Notes: a model not told the origin generated them from the letters alone. 33,163 bases of DNA from an uncultured Eubacteriales bacterium (GCA_949288785.1 CASELQ010000026.1:1-33163), one strand, 5' to 3'. Counted from the stretch's first letter, positions 7,048 through 14,311 are shown. Program-made: numbers and translations.

Positions 7048-7524
7048 ATGAATATTGTGATCAGAGAGTACAAAGAAAGCGACATAAAGGCGCTCTCCGC
7101 CCTGTTTTACCGAACGGTGCACGAGGTAAATTGTGCAGATTACGGGAAAGAGCAGTTACGAGCGTGGGCGCCTTCGCCTTCGGTGCTGGAAGGGCGGGGA
7201 AAAGAACTTTCCCGCATGCAAACGCTGGTCGCGGAAACGGGCGGAAAAATAGCGGGGTTCGGCTGTATTGACCAAAGCGGGTATCTGGATCTTCTTTACG
7301 TAAGCAAAGATTTTCTCCGCCGCGGCGTGGCAAGCGCAATTTGCGACAGGCTGGAAGAGTGTAAGGACCGGGTTTTTACTTACGCTTCGATTACCGCAAA
7401 GCCGTTTTTTGAAAGCAGGGGTTACTTAACGGTTAAAGAAAATACCGTTATACGCCGGGGCGTGGCGCTCAAAAATTTTCTTATGCAAAAAACGTGCGGG
7501 GCAGAGGCGCCGCCGAAAGATTAA
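7048..7524 (+). CDS. GNAT family N-acetyltransferase (YafP-like)
   Basis: This 158-residue protein begins 'MNIVIREYKESDIKALSALF' and continues 'YRTVHEVNCADY' and 'EQLRAWAP', typical of the YafP-like GNAT group. 'LDLLYVSKDFLRRGVAS' carries the acetyl-CoA-binding RxxG/A region, and 'KPFFESRGY' is near the end. It transfers an acetyl group from acetyl-CoA to an unknown amine substrate. It starts 7 bp after the cysK stop and has no clear Shine-Dalgarno, so it is probably translated by coupling to cysK. In the sequence as given it is in frame with the shifted cysK, so a single 468-codon frame spans both; I regard that as an artefact of the frameshift and not a designed fusion. Confidence 0.85.
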   Translation: MNIVIREYKESDIKALSALFYRTVHEVNCADYGKEQLRAWAPSPSVLEGRGKELSRMQTLVAETGGKIAGFGCIDQSGYLDLLYVSKDFLRRGVASAICDRLEECKDRVFTYASITAKPFFESRGYLTVKENTVIRRGVALKNFLMQKTCGAEAPPKD

Positions 7525-7562
7525 GGAGTAACTCGTAAAAGATCAAGGAACAACTCGTAATT
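7519..7562. repeat. Imperfect 22-bp tandem duplication
   Basis: Copies at 7519-7540 and 7541-7562 share 17 of 22 bases, with the core AACTCGTAA in both. The first copy overlaps the end of the acetyltransferase gene. No function suggested. Confidence 0.6.
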
Positions 7563-7573
7563 TGATATTCGGT

Positions 7574-7608
7574 TTAACGGCTTCGGCATTTAATGCCGAA
7601 GCCGTTAA
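7574..7608. terminator. Bidirectional hairpin between convergent genes
   Basis: Perfect 16-bp stem TTAACGGCTTCGGCAT with a 3-nt loop TTA. It lies between the acetyltransferase (+) and the lipid kinase (-). There is no strong T-run on either side, so termination is inferred from stem stability and position. Confidence 0.6.
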
Positions 7609-7693
7609 AGGTATAATGAATAAATTTGTCTTTTTAAAATCCGCCGAAAAACCGCGCCGTTTGTTAAGCGGAAGTGGTTATTTAAACCGCAGA

Positions 7694-8575
7694 TCAGTTT
7701 TTCTTTTTGTAGACGCGCAGAGTATCCGAAACTATCTTTATTTCGAAGGGGATATTTTCATAAAGTTCCCCGTCCACGTTCACGGTATAATTCCCCTGCG
7801 GAAAAATCTTTACTTCCCGTGTGTTGTCGTGAAAGGCCTGGGGCAGGGTGAGCACTTTACCTTGTTTTAGCTTTAAAAACGCCGCTATGAGTTTTAATCC
7901 CCGCACTTCCTTCACCGCCACGAAATCGAGCATACCGTCGAAAGGGTCGGCTTTGGGACAGATGGGAATGCCTCCTCCGTATTGTCTGCCGTTGGCAATA
8001 CAAGCGATAAAAGAGCGGTAACTTTTTTTCTCTCCGTTATACTCCGCCTCGAACTCGGTCATTTTAAGGTGCATAAGCGTCTTTATGAGGCAGGCAGTAT
8101 ATGTAAAGCGCGTTTTTCTTTTGCAAGCCGCGTATCTTTTAAGCACCTCCACGTCCACCCCCATGCCTATTATGTTTAGACCGCGCACGGTCGGCATCTG
8201 CATGAAATCCGTGTAGACGGGGGAGCCGCAAAGTATTTCGTCCAGCGCCTTTAAGGGATCTCTGGGGATTCCAAGAGAATCGGCAAAGTCGTTGCCCGTG
8301 CCGCACGGAAGAATGCCCAGCGCCACTTTATCGAAATCGGAAAACCCGTTTATGACCTCATGCAGCGTCCCGTCCCCTCCGGCAACCACTATGTCGGTGG
8401 CGCCGCCCGCAATAAGGCTGCGTGTGAGTTCTGTGGCGTGGCGGGGGCGTTCGGTATAGTGCAGAGCATAATCCGCATTGCTTTCCGCAAGTTTAAGTTT
8501 TATTTTTTCGAGCGCGCGGGCAATGCGTTTGCCGCCCTTGCCTCCGGCTATGGGGTTTACTATAAAATCAAGCAT
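7694..8575 (-). CDS. YegS/BmrU-type diacylglycerol (lipid) kinase
   Basis: This 293-residue protein begins 'MLDFIVNPIAGGKGG' and carries the family nucleotide-binding motif 'VVAGGDGTLHEVING' near residue 65, then 'LGILPCGTGNDFA'. The C-terminal beta domain has 'NGRQYGGGIPICPKADPFDG' and 'VNVDGE', as in DgkB/YegS enzymes. Members phosphorylate diacylglycerol or related lipids at the cytoplasmic membrane face and help recycle lipids. Length matches the usual 290-310. The start at 8575 gives the family N-terminus; the Shine-Dalgarno is weak. It is monocistronic and convergent with the cysK-acetyltransferase pair. Confidence 0.92.
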   Translation of the reverse strand: MLDFIVNPIAGGKGGKRIARALEKIKLKLAESNADYALHYTERPRHATELTRSLIAGGATDIVVAGGDGTLHEVINGFSDFDKVALGILPCGTGNDFADSLGIPRDPLKALDEILCGSPVYTDFMQMPTVRGLNIIGMGVDVEVLKRYAACKRKTRFTYTACLIKTLMHLKMTEFEAEYNGEKKSYRSFIACIANGRQYGGGIPICPKADPFDGMLDFVAVKEVRGLKLIAAFLKLKQGKVLTLPQAFHDNTREVKIFPQGNYTVNVDGELYENIPFEIKIVSDTLRVYKKKN

Positions 8576-8621
8576 AATTTTACCGTTTAAAATATTGACC
8601 TTATAATTTTACTACAAAATG

Positions 8622-8651
8622 TTTCAAAAAACAAGATTTTTGTGCTACAAT
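8622..8651 (+). promoter_or_regulatory. Possible promoter for the CCA-adding enzyme gene
   Basis: TTTCAA (8622-8627), 18-bp spacer, TACAAT (8646-8651). The -35 box is poor. It would give a 5' UTR of about 125 nt in which I recognise no riboswitch. Confidence 0.4.
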
Positions 8652-8783
8652 ATAAACATAAATGCTTTTTATTTTTCGGTTCGAGATAATTTTATGTCTT
8701 TCCCGGCGGAAGTCGGACGGGCGTAAAATCAAAAAAATTTCCTGCCGCGCGCATGTGCAAGGCGAAAAATTATACGGAGCGTT

Positions 8784-10151
8784 ATGAAAATTCCCGTACC
8801 CGAACAACTTAAAAAACTTGCCGCCGCGCTCGGCACGCCTCTTTATGCGGTGGGCGGGTATGTGCGCAACTATCTTTACAGAGAATATGTTTCCGAGGAT
8901 ATAGACCTTGCGGCGGGTATCGGCGAAGAACTGTTTTCCGCAGCGGCAAAAGAGTGCGGTTTTGCGGTAAAGGGGTTATACGTTAAGACCCGCACCGCCG
9001 TTATAGAGTGCGGCGGAGTGCGCTGCGAATACACCGCTTTCCGAAAGGATCGCTATCCCGAAGGCGGGGAACACCGCCCGCTTTCTACCGAACCCGCTTT
9101 TTCGCCCGAAGAGGACGCGCCGCGGCGGGACTTTGCGTGCAACGCCGTGTATTACGACATATCGGGGGATAAAATCATAGACCCGCTGGGCGGGAAAGAA
9201 GATATTGCCTGCCGCACGCTCAGGGCGGCGGATGCCGAACGGGTCTTTTCAAGCGACGGGTTAAGGCTGATGAGGCTTGCCCGCTTTGCGGGAGAACTTG
9301 GTTTTGAACCGGAAGAAAACACCGTTTTTGCGGCAAGAAAAAATGCGGCGCTCATTAAAGACGTTGCGCCTGAGCGTATTTTTTCCGAACTTAAACGCAT
9401 ACTTTCCGCCGACTGCAAGTACCCTTTTTCTCCGAAAGACGGGCATTACCGCGGGCTTAAAATTCTGGATAAGACCCGTGTGCTGGACTATATAATGCCC
9501 GAACTCACCCTCGGCAGGGGTATGCCGCAGCGCGCCGATTTTCATAAGTATGACGTTTTGGAGCACACCTTGAAAACCGTGCTTTATTCGCCTTTAAGCG
9601 TGCGGCTTGCCGCGCTGCTGCACGACGTGGGAAAGCCCGCCTCAATGTTGGAAACGGGTAAATTTTCCGGGCACGACGCGGTAGGGGAAAAGCTTGCCGT
9701 GAAGATACTTGCAAGGCTTAAAGCGGACAAAAAGACCGCCTCCGAAACGGCGTTTTTGGCGGGCGCGCACATGAAGGATCTTAACGGGGACATGCGTGAG
9801 AGCAAAGTACGCCTCTTTATTGCCGAAAATTACAGCCGGACAGAGGACCTTTTGCAATTGAAACAGGCGGATTTTTCCGCCGGAAAGGACGATCTGTCGG
9901 AGGCGCCCATCGTTAAAAAGTGGAGGGCGATAATGCGTAAGATGGAACGGGAGGGCGCGCCGTTTACCCGAAAAATGCTCAAAATTACCGCGGCGGATCT
10001 TATTCAAACGGGTTTTTCGGGAAAGGGCGTGGGAGATGAGCTTGACCGTCTTTTTAAGCTTTCCGCGGCGGGAGAAATAAAAAACGCAAGAGAAGTTTTG
10101 ATGCGGCAGGCGGAGCGGGACTTTGAAAGGAATGACGGGAAAACAATTTAA
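8784..10151 (+). CDS. cca: CCA tRNA nucleotidyltransferase with HD domain
   Basis: This 455-residue class II nucleotidyltransferase adds or repairs the 3' CCA end of tRNAs. The head domain shows 'AVGGYVRNYLY' and the catalytic pair 'DIDLA' near residues 40-42, followed by 'RRDFACNAVYYD'. The neck has 'RLMRLARFAGELGF'. A C-terminal HD phosphohydrolase domain begins about residue 250, with 'HTLKTV' and 'ALLHDVGKP'. The HD domain is common in Clostridia homologues and may give phosphatase activity. GGAG lies just before ATG 8784. It stands alone, ahead of the rpsF operon. Confidence 0.93.
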   Translation: MKIPVPEQLKKLAAALGTPLYAVGGYVRNYLYREYVSEDIDLAAGIGEELFSAAAKECGFAVKGLYVKTRTAVIECGGVRCEYTAFRKDRYPEGGEHRPLSTEPAFSPEEDAPRRDFACNAVYYDISGDKIIDPLGGKEDIACRTLRAADAERVFSSDGLRLMRLARFAGELGFEPEENTVFAARKNAALIKDVAPERIFSELKRILSADCKYPFSPKDGHYRGLKILDKTRVLDYIMPELTLGRGMPQRADFHKYDVLEHTLKTVLYSPLSVRLAALLHDVGKPASMLETGKFSGHDAVGEKLAVKILARLKADKKTASETAFLAGAHMKDLNGDMRESKVRLFIAENYSRTEDLLQLKQADFSAGKDDLSEAPIVKKWRAIMRKMEREGAPFTRKMLKITAADLIQTGFSGKGVGDELDRLFKLSAAGEIKNAREVLMRQAERDFERNDGKTI

Positions 10152-10218
10152 AAATACGATATAAACGATGAAAACGGAATACGAGAAGCCGGTATTTAAG
10201 CCAAAAACAAAAAAACGT

Positions 10219-10247
10219 TTGACAAAGCGTAAATATTCTGTTATTAT
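10219..10247 (+). promoter_or_regulatory. Promoter of the rpsF-ssb-rpsR operon
   Basis: TTGACA (10219-10224), 17-bp spacer, TATTAT (10242-10247). Transcription would start near 10254, giving a structured leader of about 77 nt. Confidence 0.88.
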
Positions 10248-10281
10248 TTAAAAACCCGCGTAAAAAGCGCGGGAATAAATA

Positions 10282-10325
10282 ACCTTGCTCGGGATAAGTG
10301 CCCGAGCCGAATAAGTCCGGGAGGT
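10282..10325 (+). promoter_or_regulatory. Putative S6:S18 autoregulatory leader of rpsF
   Basis: An outer pairing ACCT (10282-10285) with AGGT (10322-10325) encloses a hairpin GCTCGGG (10287-10293) / CCCGAGC (10301-10307), followed by an unpaired CCGAATAAGT segment. The exposed CCG next to a stem beneath an ACC...GGU helix is the pattern described for the S6:S18 motif in rpsF leaders, which mimics the 16S rRNA binding site. The AGGT strand is part of the rpsF Shine-Dalgarno GGGAGGT, so protein binding would plausibly block translation. Identified from structure by eye only. Confidence 0.65.
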
Positions 10326-10330
10326 AAAAA

Positions 10331-10612
10331 ATGACTAAATACGAAATGCTTTATATTCTCGATGCGCAGCTGTCCGACGAGGAAAAAGAGAGCATAATAA
10401 AGAAGTTCGAAGATTTGGTTACGGGTAACGGCGGCGTGGTGGAACAGACCGACCGCTGGGGCGTTAAAAAGCTTCAGTACCCCATCAACTACAAGTCCGA
10501 AGGCTACTATGTGCTCATGACGTTCGAAGCGGAAAAGACGCTGGTTGTGGAGATCAAGCGCGTTGCGGGTATAACAGACGGCATTATCAGAAGACTGATA
10601 ACCAAGAGATAA
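10331..10612 (+). CDS. rpsF: 30S ribosomal protein S6
   Basis: This 93-residue protein begins 'MTKYEMLYILDAQLSDEE', contains 'DRWGVKKLQYPINYKSEGYY' and ends 'GITDGIIRRLITKR', all typical of bacterial S6. S6 binds the central domain of 16S rRNA as a heterodimer with S18. Shine-Dalgarno GGGAGGT sits 5 bp upstream and is partly covered by the leader structure. First gene of rpsF-ssb-rpsR, the usual Bacillota order. Confidence 0.97.
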   Translation: MTKYEMLYILDAQLSDEEKESIIKKFEDLVTGNGGVVEQTDRWGVKKLQYPINYKSEGYYVLMTFEAEKTLVVEIKRVAGITDGIIRRLITKR

Positions 10613-10624
10613 GGCGGCAAAAAG

Positions 10625-11050
10625 ATGAACAAAGTAATTCTTGTAGGCAATTTAACGCGCGATCCGGAATTATCGGAAACCCCTTCCGGGGTGGCGGTAT
10701 GCCGGTTCAGCGTGGCGGTTTCGAGGGACTATTCCAACAGCGACGGCACGCGTGATACCGATTTTTTTAACGTAACCGTGTGGCGCGGCAGGGCGGAAAA
10801 CTGCGGTAAGTACCTTAAAAAGGGCAACAAAGTCGCAATAGTAGGCAGTCTGCAGACCCGCTCTTACGAGGATAAGGACGGTATAAAGCGCAACGTTACC
10901 GACGTGGTTGCTAACGAAGTGGAGTTCTTGACGCCCAGGAGCGCTCAGAACGATTTCGACGGGCAGGACCACATGGGTTCGGGTGCGGTTTCCGCCACGA
11001 GAGAACGCCCCCAGCTTGAGGCGATTGACGATAATCAGCTTCCCTTTTAA
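10625..11050 (+). CDS. ssb: Single-stranded DNA-binding protein
   Basis: This 141-residue protein has the OB fold of bacterial SSB: 'MNKVILVGNLTRDPELSETP' at the N-terminus, then 'CRFSVAVSRDY' and 'TDFFNVTVWRGRAENCGKYL'. A short variable linker leads to the acidic tip 'DNQLPF', which recruits repair and replication partners. The tip differs slightly from the common DDDIPF form. It lies 12 bp after rpsF and 49 bp before rpsR. Confidence 0.97.
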   Translation: MNKVILVGNLTRDPELSETPSGVAVCRFSVAVSRDYSNSDGTRDTDFFNVTVWRGRAENCGKYLKKGNKVAIVGSLQTRSYEDKDGIKRNVTDVVANEVEFLTPRSAQNDFDGQDHMGSGAVSATRERPQLEAIDDNQLPF

Positions 11051-11099
11051 GGCAAAGGGCGCCTAAAACAGTTTATTTTCAAGGAGAATATTTTATATT

Positions 11100-11402
11100 A
11101 TGGAAGAGAATACCACGGTAGTAACCCCCGCGGAGGAAGAGGCGGCAGCGCCCGCGGCGGAACACAAAGAAGCTAAAAAATACGTAAAGCGCATTCCGAG
11201 AAGAAAGGTGTGCGCATTCTGCCAGGCAAAGGCGGAAACCATAGACTATAAGGATATAAACACCTTAAAAAAATACATCACCGAAGGCGGGAAGATACTT
11301 CCCCGCCGTATGACGGGTACGTGCGCAAAGCATCAGCGCGTGCTTGCCTCCGCCATAAAGCGCGCAAGGATAGTGGATCTGTTGCCCTTTAAGGGAGAGT
11401 AA
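11100..11402 (+). CDS. rpsR: 30S ribosomal protein S18 with acidic N-terminal extension
   Basis: This 100-residue S18 has the conserved core from 'RRKVCAFC' through 'TGTCAKHQR' to '[10 protein letters not shown]'. Two Cys in 'CAFC', one in 'TGTC' and the nearby His make it a zinc-binding (C+) S18. The first 25 or so residues are Ala/Glu-rich and are an extension beyond the usual 75-80-residue protein. S18 pairs with S6 on 16S rRNA and may take part in feedback on the rpsF leader. AAGGAGA lies upstream of ATG 11100 at a rather long 12-bp spacing. Confidence 0.96.
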   Translation: MEENTTVVTPAEEEAAAPAAEHKEAKKYVKRIPRRKVCAFCQAKAETIDYKDINTLKKYITEGGKILPRRMTGTCAKHQRVLASAIKRARIVDLLPFKGE

Positions 11403-11512
11403 GGTTATCGGCGTTCTTTTCGTCCGTTTCGGGAAGGCGCGTTCGGCGCGCCGCGCCGTTACGGGGCGGAAAGGGACTCGTTTTCCGCTTGATGTTAAAA
11501 AACGATTTATTT

Positions 11513-11555
11513 TTCGCCCGCCGGCGGGATGCTCCCGCCGGCGGGCGAAGGGTTT
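11513..11555 (+). terminator. Terminator of rpsF-ssb-rpsR
   Basis: Perfect 17-bp stem from TTCGCCCGCCGGCGGGA (11513-11529) with loop TGC and its complement (11533-11549), followed by GGGTTTTAAAA. Very stable stem, modest T-run. Confidence 0.75.
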
Positions 11556-11843
11556 TAAAAGCAAAACGTCTTTAATGAAATGATATTTTTAAAAAACATA
11601 ATAATATAATGGAGATAACGGCAAATAAACATAAAAGACGGATATTAAAATCTTAAAAAATTAAATGTAACGGACAAAATCGCCGTCAAAACCCGCCCTT
11701 TTCGTTGCCCGTTTTTGCTTTGCAGCCGCCTTTCGGCGGGATTTTGTATTCCTCCTTTTATTCTTTACGCCGTTTGTAAAACGCTTTTAATTTGCGGCAA
11801 TTGAGGAAAAAGTAATTTTTCAACGGTTTAGTTCAAAAAATCG
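11556..11843. other. Gene-free stretch after rpsR
   Basis: AT-rich, no open frame worth calling. It contains a small hairpin CCGCC/GGCGG at 11726-11739 followed by ATTTTGTATT, which could be a second terminator. Nothing else recognised. Confidence 0.5.
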
Positions 11844-11872
11844 TTGACATTACCGCTTTTCGGGGGTACAAT
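11844..11872 (+). promoter_or_regulatory. Promoter of the small membrane protein gene
   Basis: TTGACA (11844-11849), 17-bp spacer, TACAAT (11867-11872). An AAAGGAGAG Shine-Dalgarno follows at about 11887-11895. Confidence 0.85.
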
Positions 11873-11902
11873 ATATACACTTGAAAAAAGGAGAGTGATG
11901 TT

Positions 11903-12367
11903 ATGGCTAAAAGAAAAAAGAGCAATGTCGGCATGATACTTTCGGGGTTATCGGTGCTGTTGGGGCTGGCGGCGATAGTTATGCTGTTCCTGCCCGCGGT
12001 GGCAGGGAAAATTACTGGAACGACCTATACAGGGTTACAGATAACTTTCGGTTATACGACGGAAGGGCTGCTTAGTATAGAGGTTTTCAAGTTTTCGTTC
12101 ATGAACCTGCTTACCTACATACTTGCCGCGGCGGGCGTGGTGTTCGCAATTTTATCCGCAATGGGCAGGAGCGGAAAGTTCGCTTCCTTTATAGCGGCGG
12201 CGGCTTTCATAGTTTCGGGCGTATTCTTTATTCTGGCGCCCTCTTTCCTCATTGGGATAAGCGAGAATATGGAAGAAGCATACGAACTTGCCGTGGGCGG
12301 AATAATAGGTGCAGTGTGCGCATTCCTTGCCGGTCTGCTTTCACTTTTTAAATCGTTTGCCAAATAG
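11903..12367 (+). CDS. Unknown four-helix membrane protein
   Basis: I do not recognise a family for this 154-residue protein. It starts with a basic segment 'MAKRKKSN' and has four hydrophobic stretches at about residues 10-33, 66-87, 92-115 and 129-150. An external loop around residues 36-62 is rich in Thr and Gly. The C-terminus 'LFKSFAK' is basic. The positive residues at both ends suggest that both termini are cytoplasmic. It has its own consensus promoter and a good Shine-Dalgarno, and it is followed by two small lipoprotein genes, each with its own promoter. It may be a cell-envelope accessory protein; no function can be assigned. Confidence 0.8.
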   Translation: MAKRKKSNVGMILSGLSVLLGLAAIVMLFLPAVAGKITGTTYTGLQITFGYTTEGLLSIEVFKFSFMNLLTYILAAAGVVFAILSAMGRSGKFASFIAAAAFIVSGVFFILAPSFLIGISENMEEAYELAVGGIIGAVCAFLAGLLSLFKSFAK

Positions 12368-12436
12368 GCGAACTTTTTGAAAGGGCGGCGGAATATTATA
12401 TTGTAAGGATGTAATATTATATTTTATTTATAAACC

Positions 12437-12490
12437 CGCCCCGCCGTTACGGCGGGGCAACCTTTTAGGGCGCGGAAACCGCGCCCTAAA
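12437..12490. terminator. Double hairpin after the membrane protein gene
   Basis: CCCCGCCG-TTA-CGGCGGGG is followed by CAACCTTTT, then TAGGGCGCGG-AAA-CCGCGCCCTA. The T-run is short (CCTTTT) after the first hairpin. Termination is likely but not textbook. Confidence 0.55.
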
Positions 12491-12539
12491 AAAGTTTAAA
12501 AGGAAAATTTAAATTAAAGTTGACAGAAAGAACTGCGTA
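12437..12539. repeat. Duplicated intergenic segment, copy A
   Basis: This 103-bp segment is nearly identical to 13057-13158. It contains a CCCCGCCG/CGGCGGGG hairpin, a second hairpin AGGGCGCGG/CCGCGCCCT followed by AAAAAAG, and the -35 box of the following lipoprotein promoter. The two copies sit before two paralogous lipoprotein genes. Confidence 0.9.
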
Positions 12540-12548
12540 TAATATAAT
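12520..12548 (+). promoter_or_regulatory. Promoter of lipoprotein gene 1
   Basis: TTGACA (12520-12525), 17-bp spacer, TATAAT (12543-12548). Confidence 0.88.
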
Positions 12549-12580
12549 AATTTTACAAAAGTTTATGAGAGGCGGGAATT

Positions 12581-13042
12581 ATGAAAAAAATATGTACGAT
12601 TACTCTGTGCCTTGTGTCGGTAATATGTTTTGTGTTTATGGGATGTTCCGGGTACCGGTCTTTAACAAAGGCGTTTGAAGAGGCGGGCTATACCGTGTAT
12701 ACGGAAACCGAACGATTTGCAGAGTATCAAAATCACATGTACGAAATCGCTGATGAAAACGGGGTTTCGATAACCTTATGCGTCGTTTATAATGAAGATA
12801 CCGGGTTACTTCCCAGCGGTGCTCTGATAGTTAAATTTAAGTCCGCCGATGACATGAAAAAACTGTATGACGCAAGCTTAATGATTCAGAGTTATACTAA
12901 TTATACAGGTATGGATTCCGAAAACGGGGAAGCGCTTAAAAGAAAACTGGAAAGAGATGGGTTTGTCAAGAATGATTGTCTTGTGGTGCCGATGACGGGT
13001 ACGAGTCAGGACATTATATGCGATATCGTAAGAAACGCATAG
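12581..13042 (+). CDS. Unknown small lipoprotein, copy 1 of a tandem pair
   Basis: This 153-residue protein has a lipoprotein signal peptide with lipobox 'FMGC' (Cys22), so it is expected to be anchored on the outer face of the cytoplasmic membrane. The mature part, 'LTKAFEEAGYTVYTETE' onward, resembles the next lipoprotein (13260-13712). Shared features are 'KAFEEAGY', the segment 'SADDMKKLYDAS', and the endings 'GFVKNDCLVV' and 'IVRNA'. I do not recognise a family. AGAGGCGGG precedes ATG 12581. The gene is flanked by the two copies of a 103-bp repeat, so it arose by tandem duplication with its neighbour. Confidence 0.85.
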   Translation: MKKICTITLCLVSVICFVFMGCSGYRSLTKAFEEAGYTVYTETERFAEYQNHMYEIADENGVSITLCVVYNEDTGLLPSGALIVKFKSADDMKKLYDASLMIQSYTNYTGMDSENGEALKRKLERDGFVKNDCLVVPMTGTSQDIICDIVRNA

Positions 13043-13056
13043 CGCAAACGATTTTT

Positions 13057-13158
13057 CGCCCCGCCGTAACGGCGGGGCAACCTTTTAGGGCGCGGAAACC
13101 GCGCCCGAAAATGTTTAAAAGGAAAATTTAAATTAAAGTTGACGGAAAGAACTGCGTA
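13057..13158. repeat. Duplicated intergenic segment, copy B
   Basis: This is the counterpart of 12437-12539. The hairpins are kept, but the promoter is damaged: the -35 box is now TTGACG and the -10 box is replaced by AAATTTTTTT. A new promoter has taken over downstream at 13190. Confidence 0.9.
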
Positions 13159-13189
13159 AATTTTTTTAAGGGTAATTTGCCTTTCGTTG

Positions 13190-13218
13190 TTGACAAACAG
13201 TTGTGTATCGCTTATAAT
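13190..13218 (+). promoter_or_regulatory. Promoter of lipoprotein gene 2
   Basis: TTGACA (13190-13195), 17-bp spacer, TATAAT (13213-13218): a full consensus, located 70 bp downstream of the decayed duplicate promoter. Confidence 0.9.
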
Positions 13219-13259
13219 GAAAGTATAAAAATGGTATATCCGCAAAAGGAGAGGATGTT

Positions 13260-13712
13260 ATGAAAAAGTTATGTGCTATTGCGGCGCTGTGTCTTGCGGC
13301 GGTATTGTCGCTCGTGTTGGTCGGCTGCGGTTCTTCTTACAACGCCCTTAAAAAGGCGTTCGAGAAAGCAGGTTACACCGAGAGCGAAACGCTTGAAAGC
13401 CGTGCCGAGACCATTAAGGAAGAGGCGGAAAAAGATTCTCTTTCCGTTACCGTGCACGGTATGAGCAAGGTGGACGGGTTGCGGACCAACTTCGTAATGA
13501 TAATAGAATTTAATTCCACCGAAGACATGAAAAAATTGTATGACGAGAGCAACACCATACAGGGGCTTGTAAAGGACATAGAGGAAAACGAAAACGCGAA
13601 AGAATTTAAAGACGCGCTCGAAGAAGCGGGTTTTGCCAAGGGCAACTGCCTGGTTATTTCCACCAACTCGCTTGCCATGAACGAGGTTACCAACATAGTT
13701 AAAAACGCTTAA
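13260..13712 (+). CDS. Unknown small lipoprotein, copy 2 of a tandem pair
   Basis: This 150-residue lipoprotein has lipobox 'LVGC' (Cys23) after a hydrophobic signal sequence. The mature domain 'LKKAFEKAGYTESETLESRA' parallels the upstream lipoprotein. It shares 'STEDMKKLYDES' and ends 'GFAKGNCLVISTNSLA', then 'NIVKNA'. The two have diverged strongly in the middle, while their upstream intergenic DNA is nearly identical. AAAGGAGAGG precedes ATG 13260. Function unknown; probably a surface-exposed small domain. Confidence 0.85.
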   Translation: MKKLCAIAALCLAAVLSLVLVGCGSSYNALKKAFEKAGYTESETLESRAETIKEEAEKDSLSVTVHGMSKVDGLRTNFVMIIEFNSTEDMKKLYDESNTIQGLVKDIEENENAKEFKDALEEAGFAKGNCLVISTNSLAMNEVTNIVKNA

Positions 13713-13753
13713 CGTTGGTTTTGTTGCACGGTAAGTCGGCGTAATAAAGGCCG

Positions 13754-13790
13754 CCCCTTTTTTCGCCTGAACGAAAAAAGGGGGATAATT
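13754..13790 (+). terminator. Terminator after lipoprotein gene 2
   Basis: CCCCTTTTTTCG (13754-13765) pairs with CGAAAAAAGGGG (13772-13783), loop CCTGAA, then GATAATTTG. A second GC-rich hairpin, GTCCGGCGC/GCGCCGGAC, follows at 13806-13835. Confidence 0.7.
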
Positions 13791-13839
13791 TGAATAATGT
13801 AGGCTGTCCGGCGCGCGGGTTTTCCGTGCGCCGGACGGT

Positions 13840-14109
13840 TTAATAGTGAGGAAAGATCGGCGCAGATCGGCGCGGAACGCGAAAAGGCGCGGGTTATGCT
13901 TGCGGTGCAGGGGGCAAACCCGGAATTGCGGACGCGGTTATAATTTTAAAAATTACCGTCATATCGCCTTATTTTAACCATAAAACAAATTCGGCGGCGG
14001 GTTTTGGAAAAATTGTTGCAAAAAATGTTAATTTATAACAAAAACGGGCATATATCAAAAATTTATGTGAAAAATTTTCAAAAAATTTTTAAAAACCGGT
14101 GAAAAACGC
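13840..14109. other. Gene-free AT-rich stretch
   Basis: No open frame with a ribosome site. From about 13990 the DNA is strongly A/T-rich with many A-tracts, leading into the promoter at 14110. The A-tracts may bend the DNA upstream of that promoter. Confidence 0.5.
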
Positions 14110-14138
14110 TTTACAAAAAAAGTCGAAAGTTGTATAGT
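14110..14138 (+). promoter_or_regulatory. Strong-looking promoter without a following gene
   Basis: TTTACA (14110-14115), 17-bp spacer, TATAGT (14133-14138). Phased A-tracts precede it. No convincing coding region begins within the next 500 bp; hairpins with T-runs follow instead, which suggests a non-coding transcript. Confidence 0.7.
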
Positions 14139-14144
14139 ATAGGT

Positions 14145-14311
14145 GTTCTTGAGGGACAGCGGTTCCGAAAGATAAGAATGCTCATCATTTTCCCCCTTAT
14201 CATATATTATTCAGGAAGCAGTAAACCATGTTTATTGCTTTTTGAATTTTAAAGGGCTTTTTGTTTATGTGGCGGCAACTCTCTTGGCCGCGGGCTTGCC
14301 GCCGTTTTTTT
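14145..14311 (+). ncRNA. Candidate small RNA of about 100 or 165 nt
   Basis: The RNA would begin near 14145. It contains a stem GATAAG (14171-14176) / CTTATC (14196-14201) enclosing AATG/CATT. A hairpin AGCAGTAAA (14217-14225) / TTTATTGCT (14231-14239) followed by TTTTG gives a first terminator near 14243. A second, stronger one is GGCGGCAA (14271-14278) / TTGCCGCC (14296-14303) followed by GTTTTTTT, ending at 14311. I tried to match it to SRP RNA, tmRNA, RNase P, 6S RNA and common riboswitches and saw no signature. It could also be a leader for a lost gene. A 72-codon frame starting at TTG 14261 overlaps the second terminator and is not supported. Confidence 0.45.

Noticed and set aside
6307..7122. 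271-codon minus-strand frame opposite cysK
   Set aside because: Shadow frame of a GC-rich gene; the plus strand encodes an unmistakable cysteine synthase.
5899..11413. Identical 14-bp string TAAGGTTATCGGCG after the ASRT-family and rpsR genes
   Set aside because: A 14-bp match is expected about once or twice by chance in 33 kb and the surroundings are unrelated.
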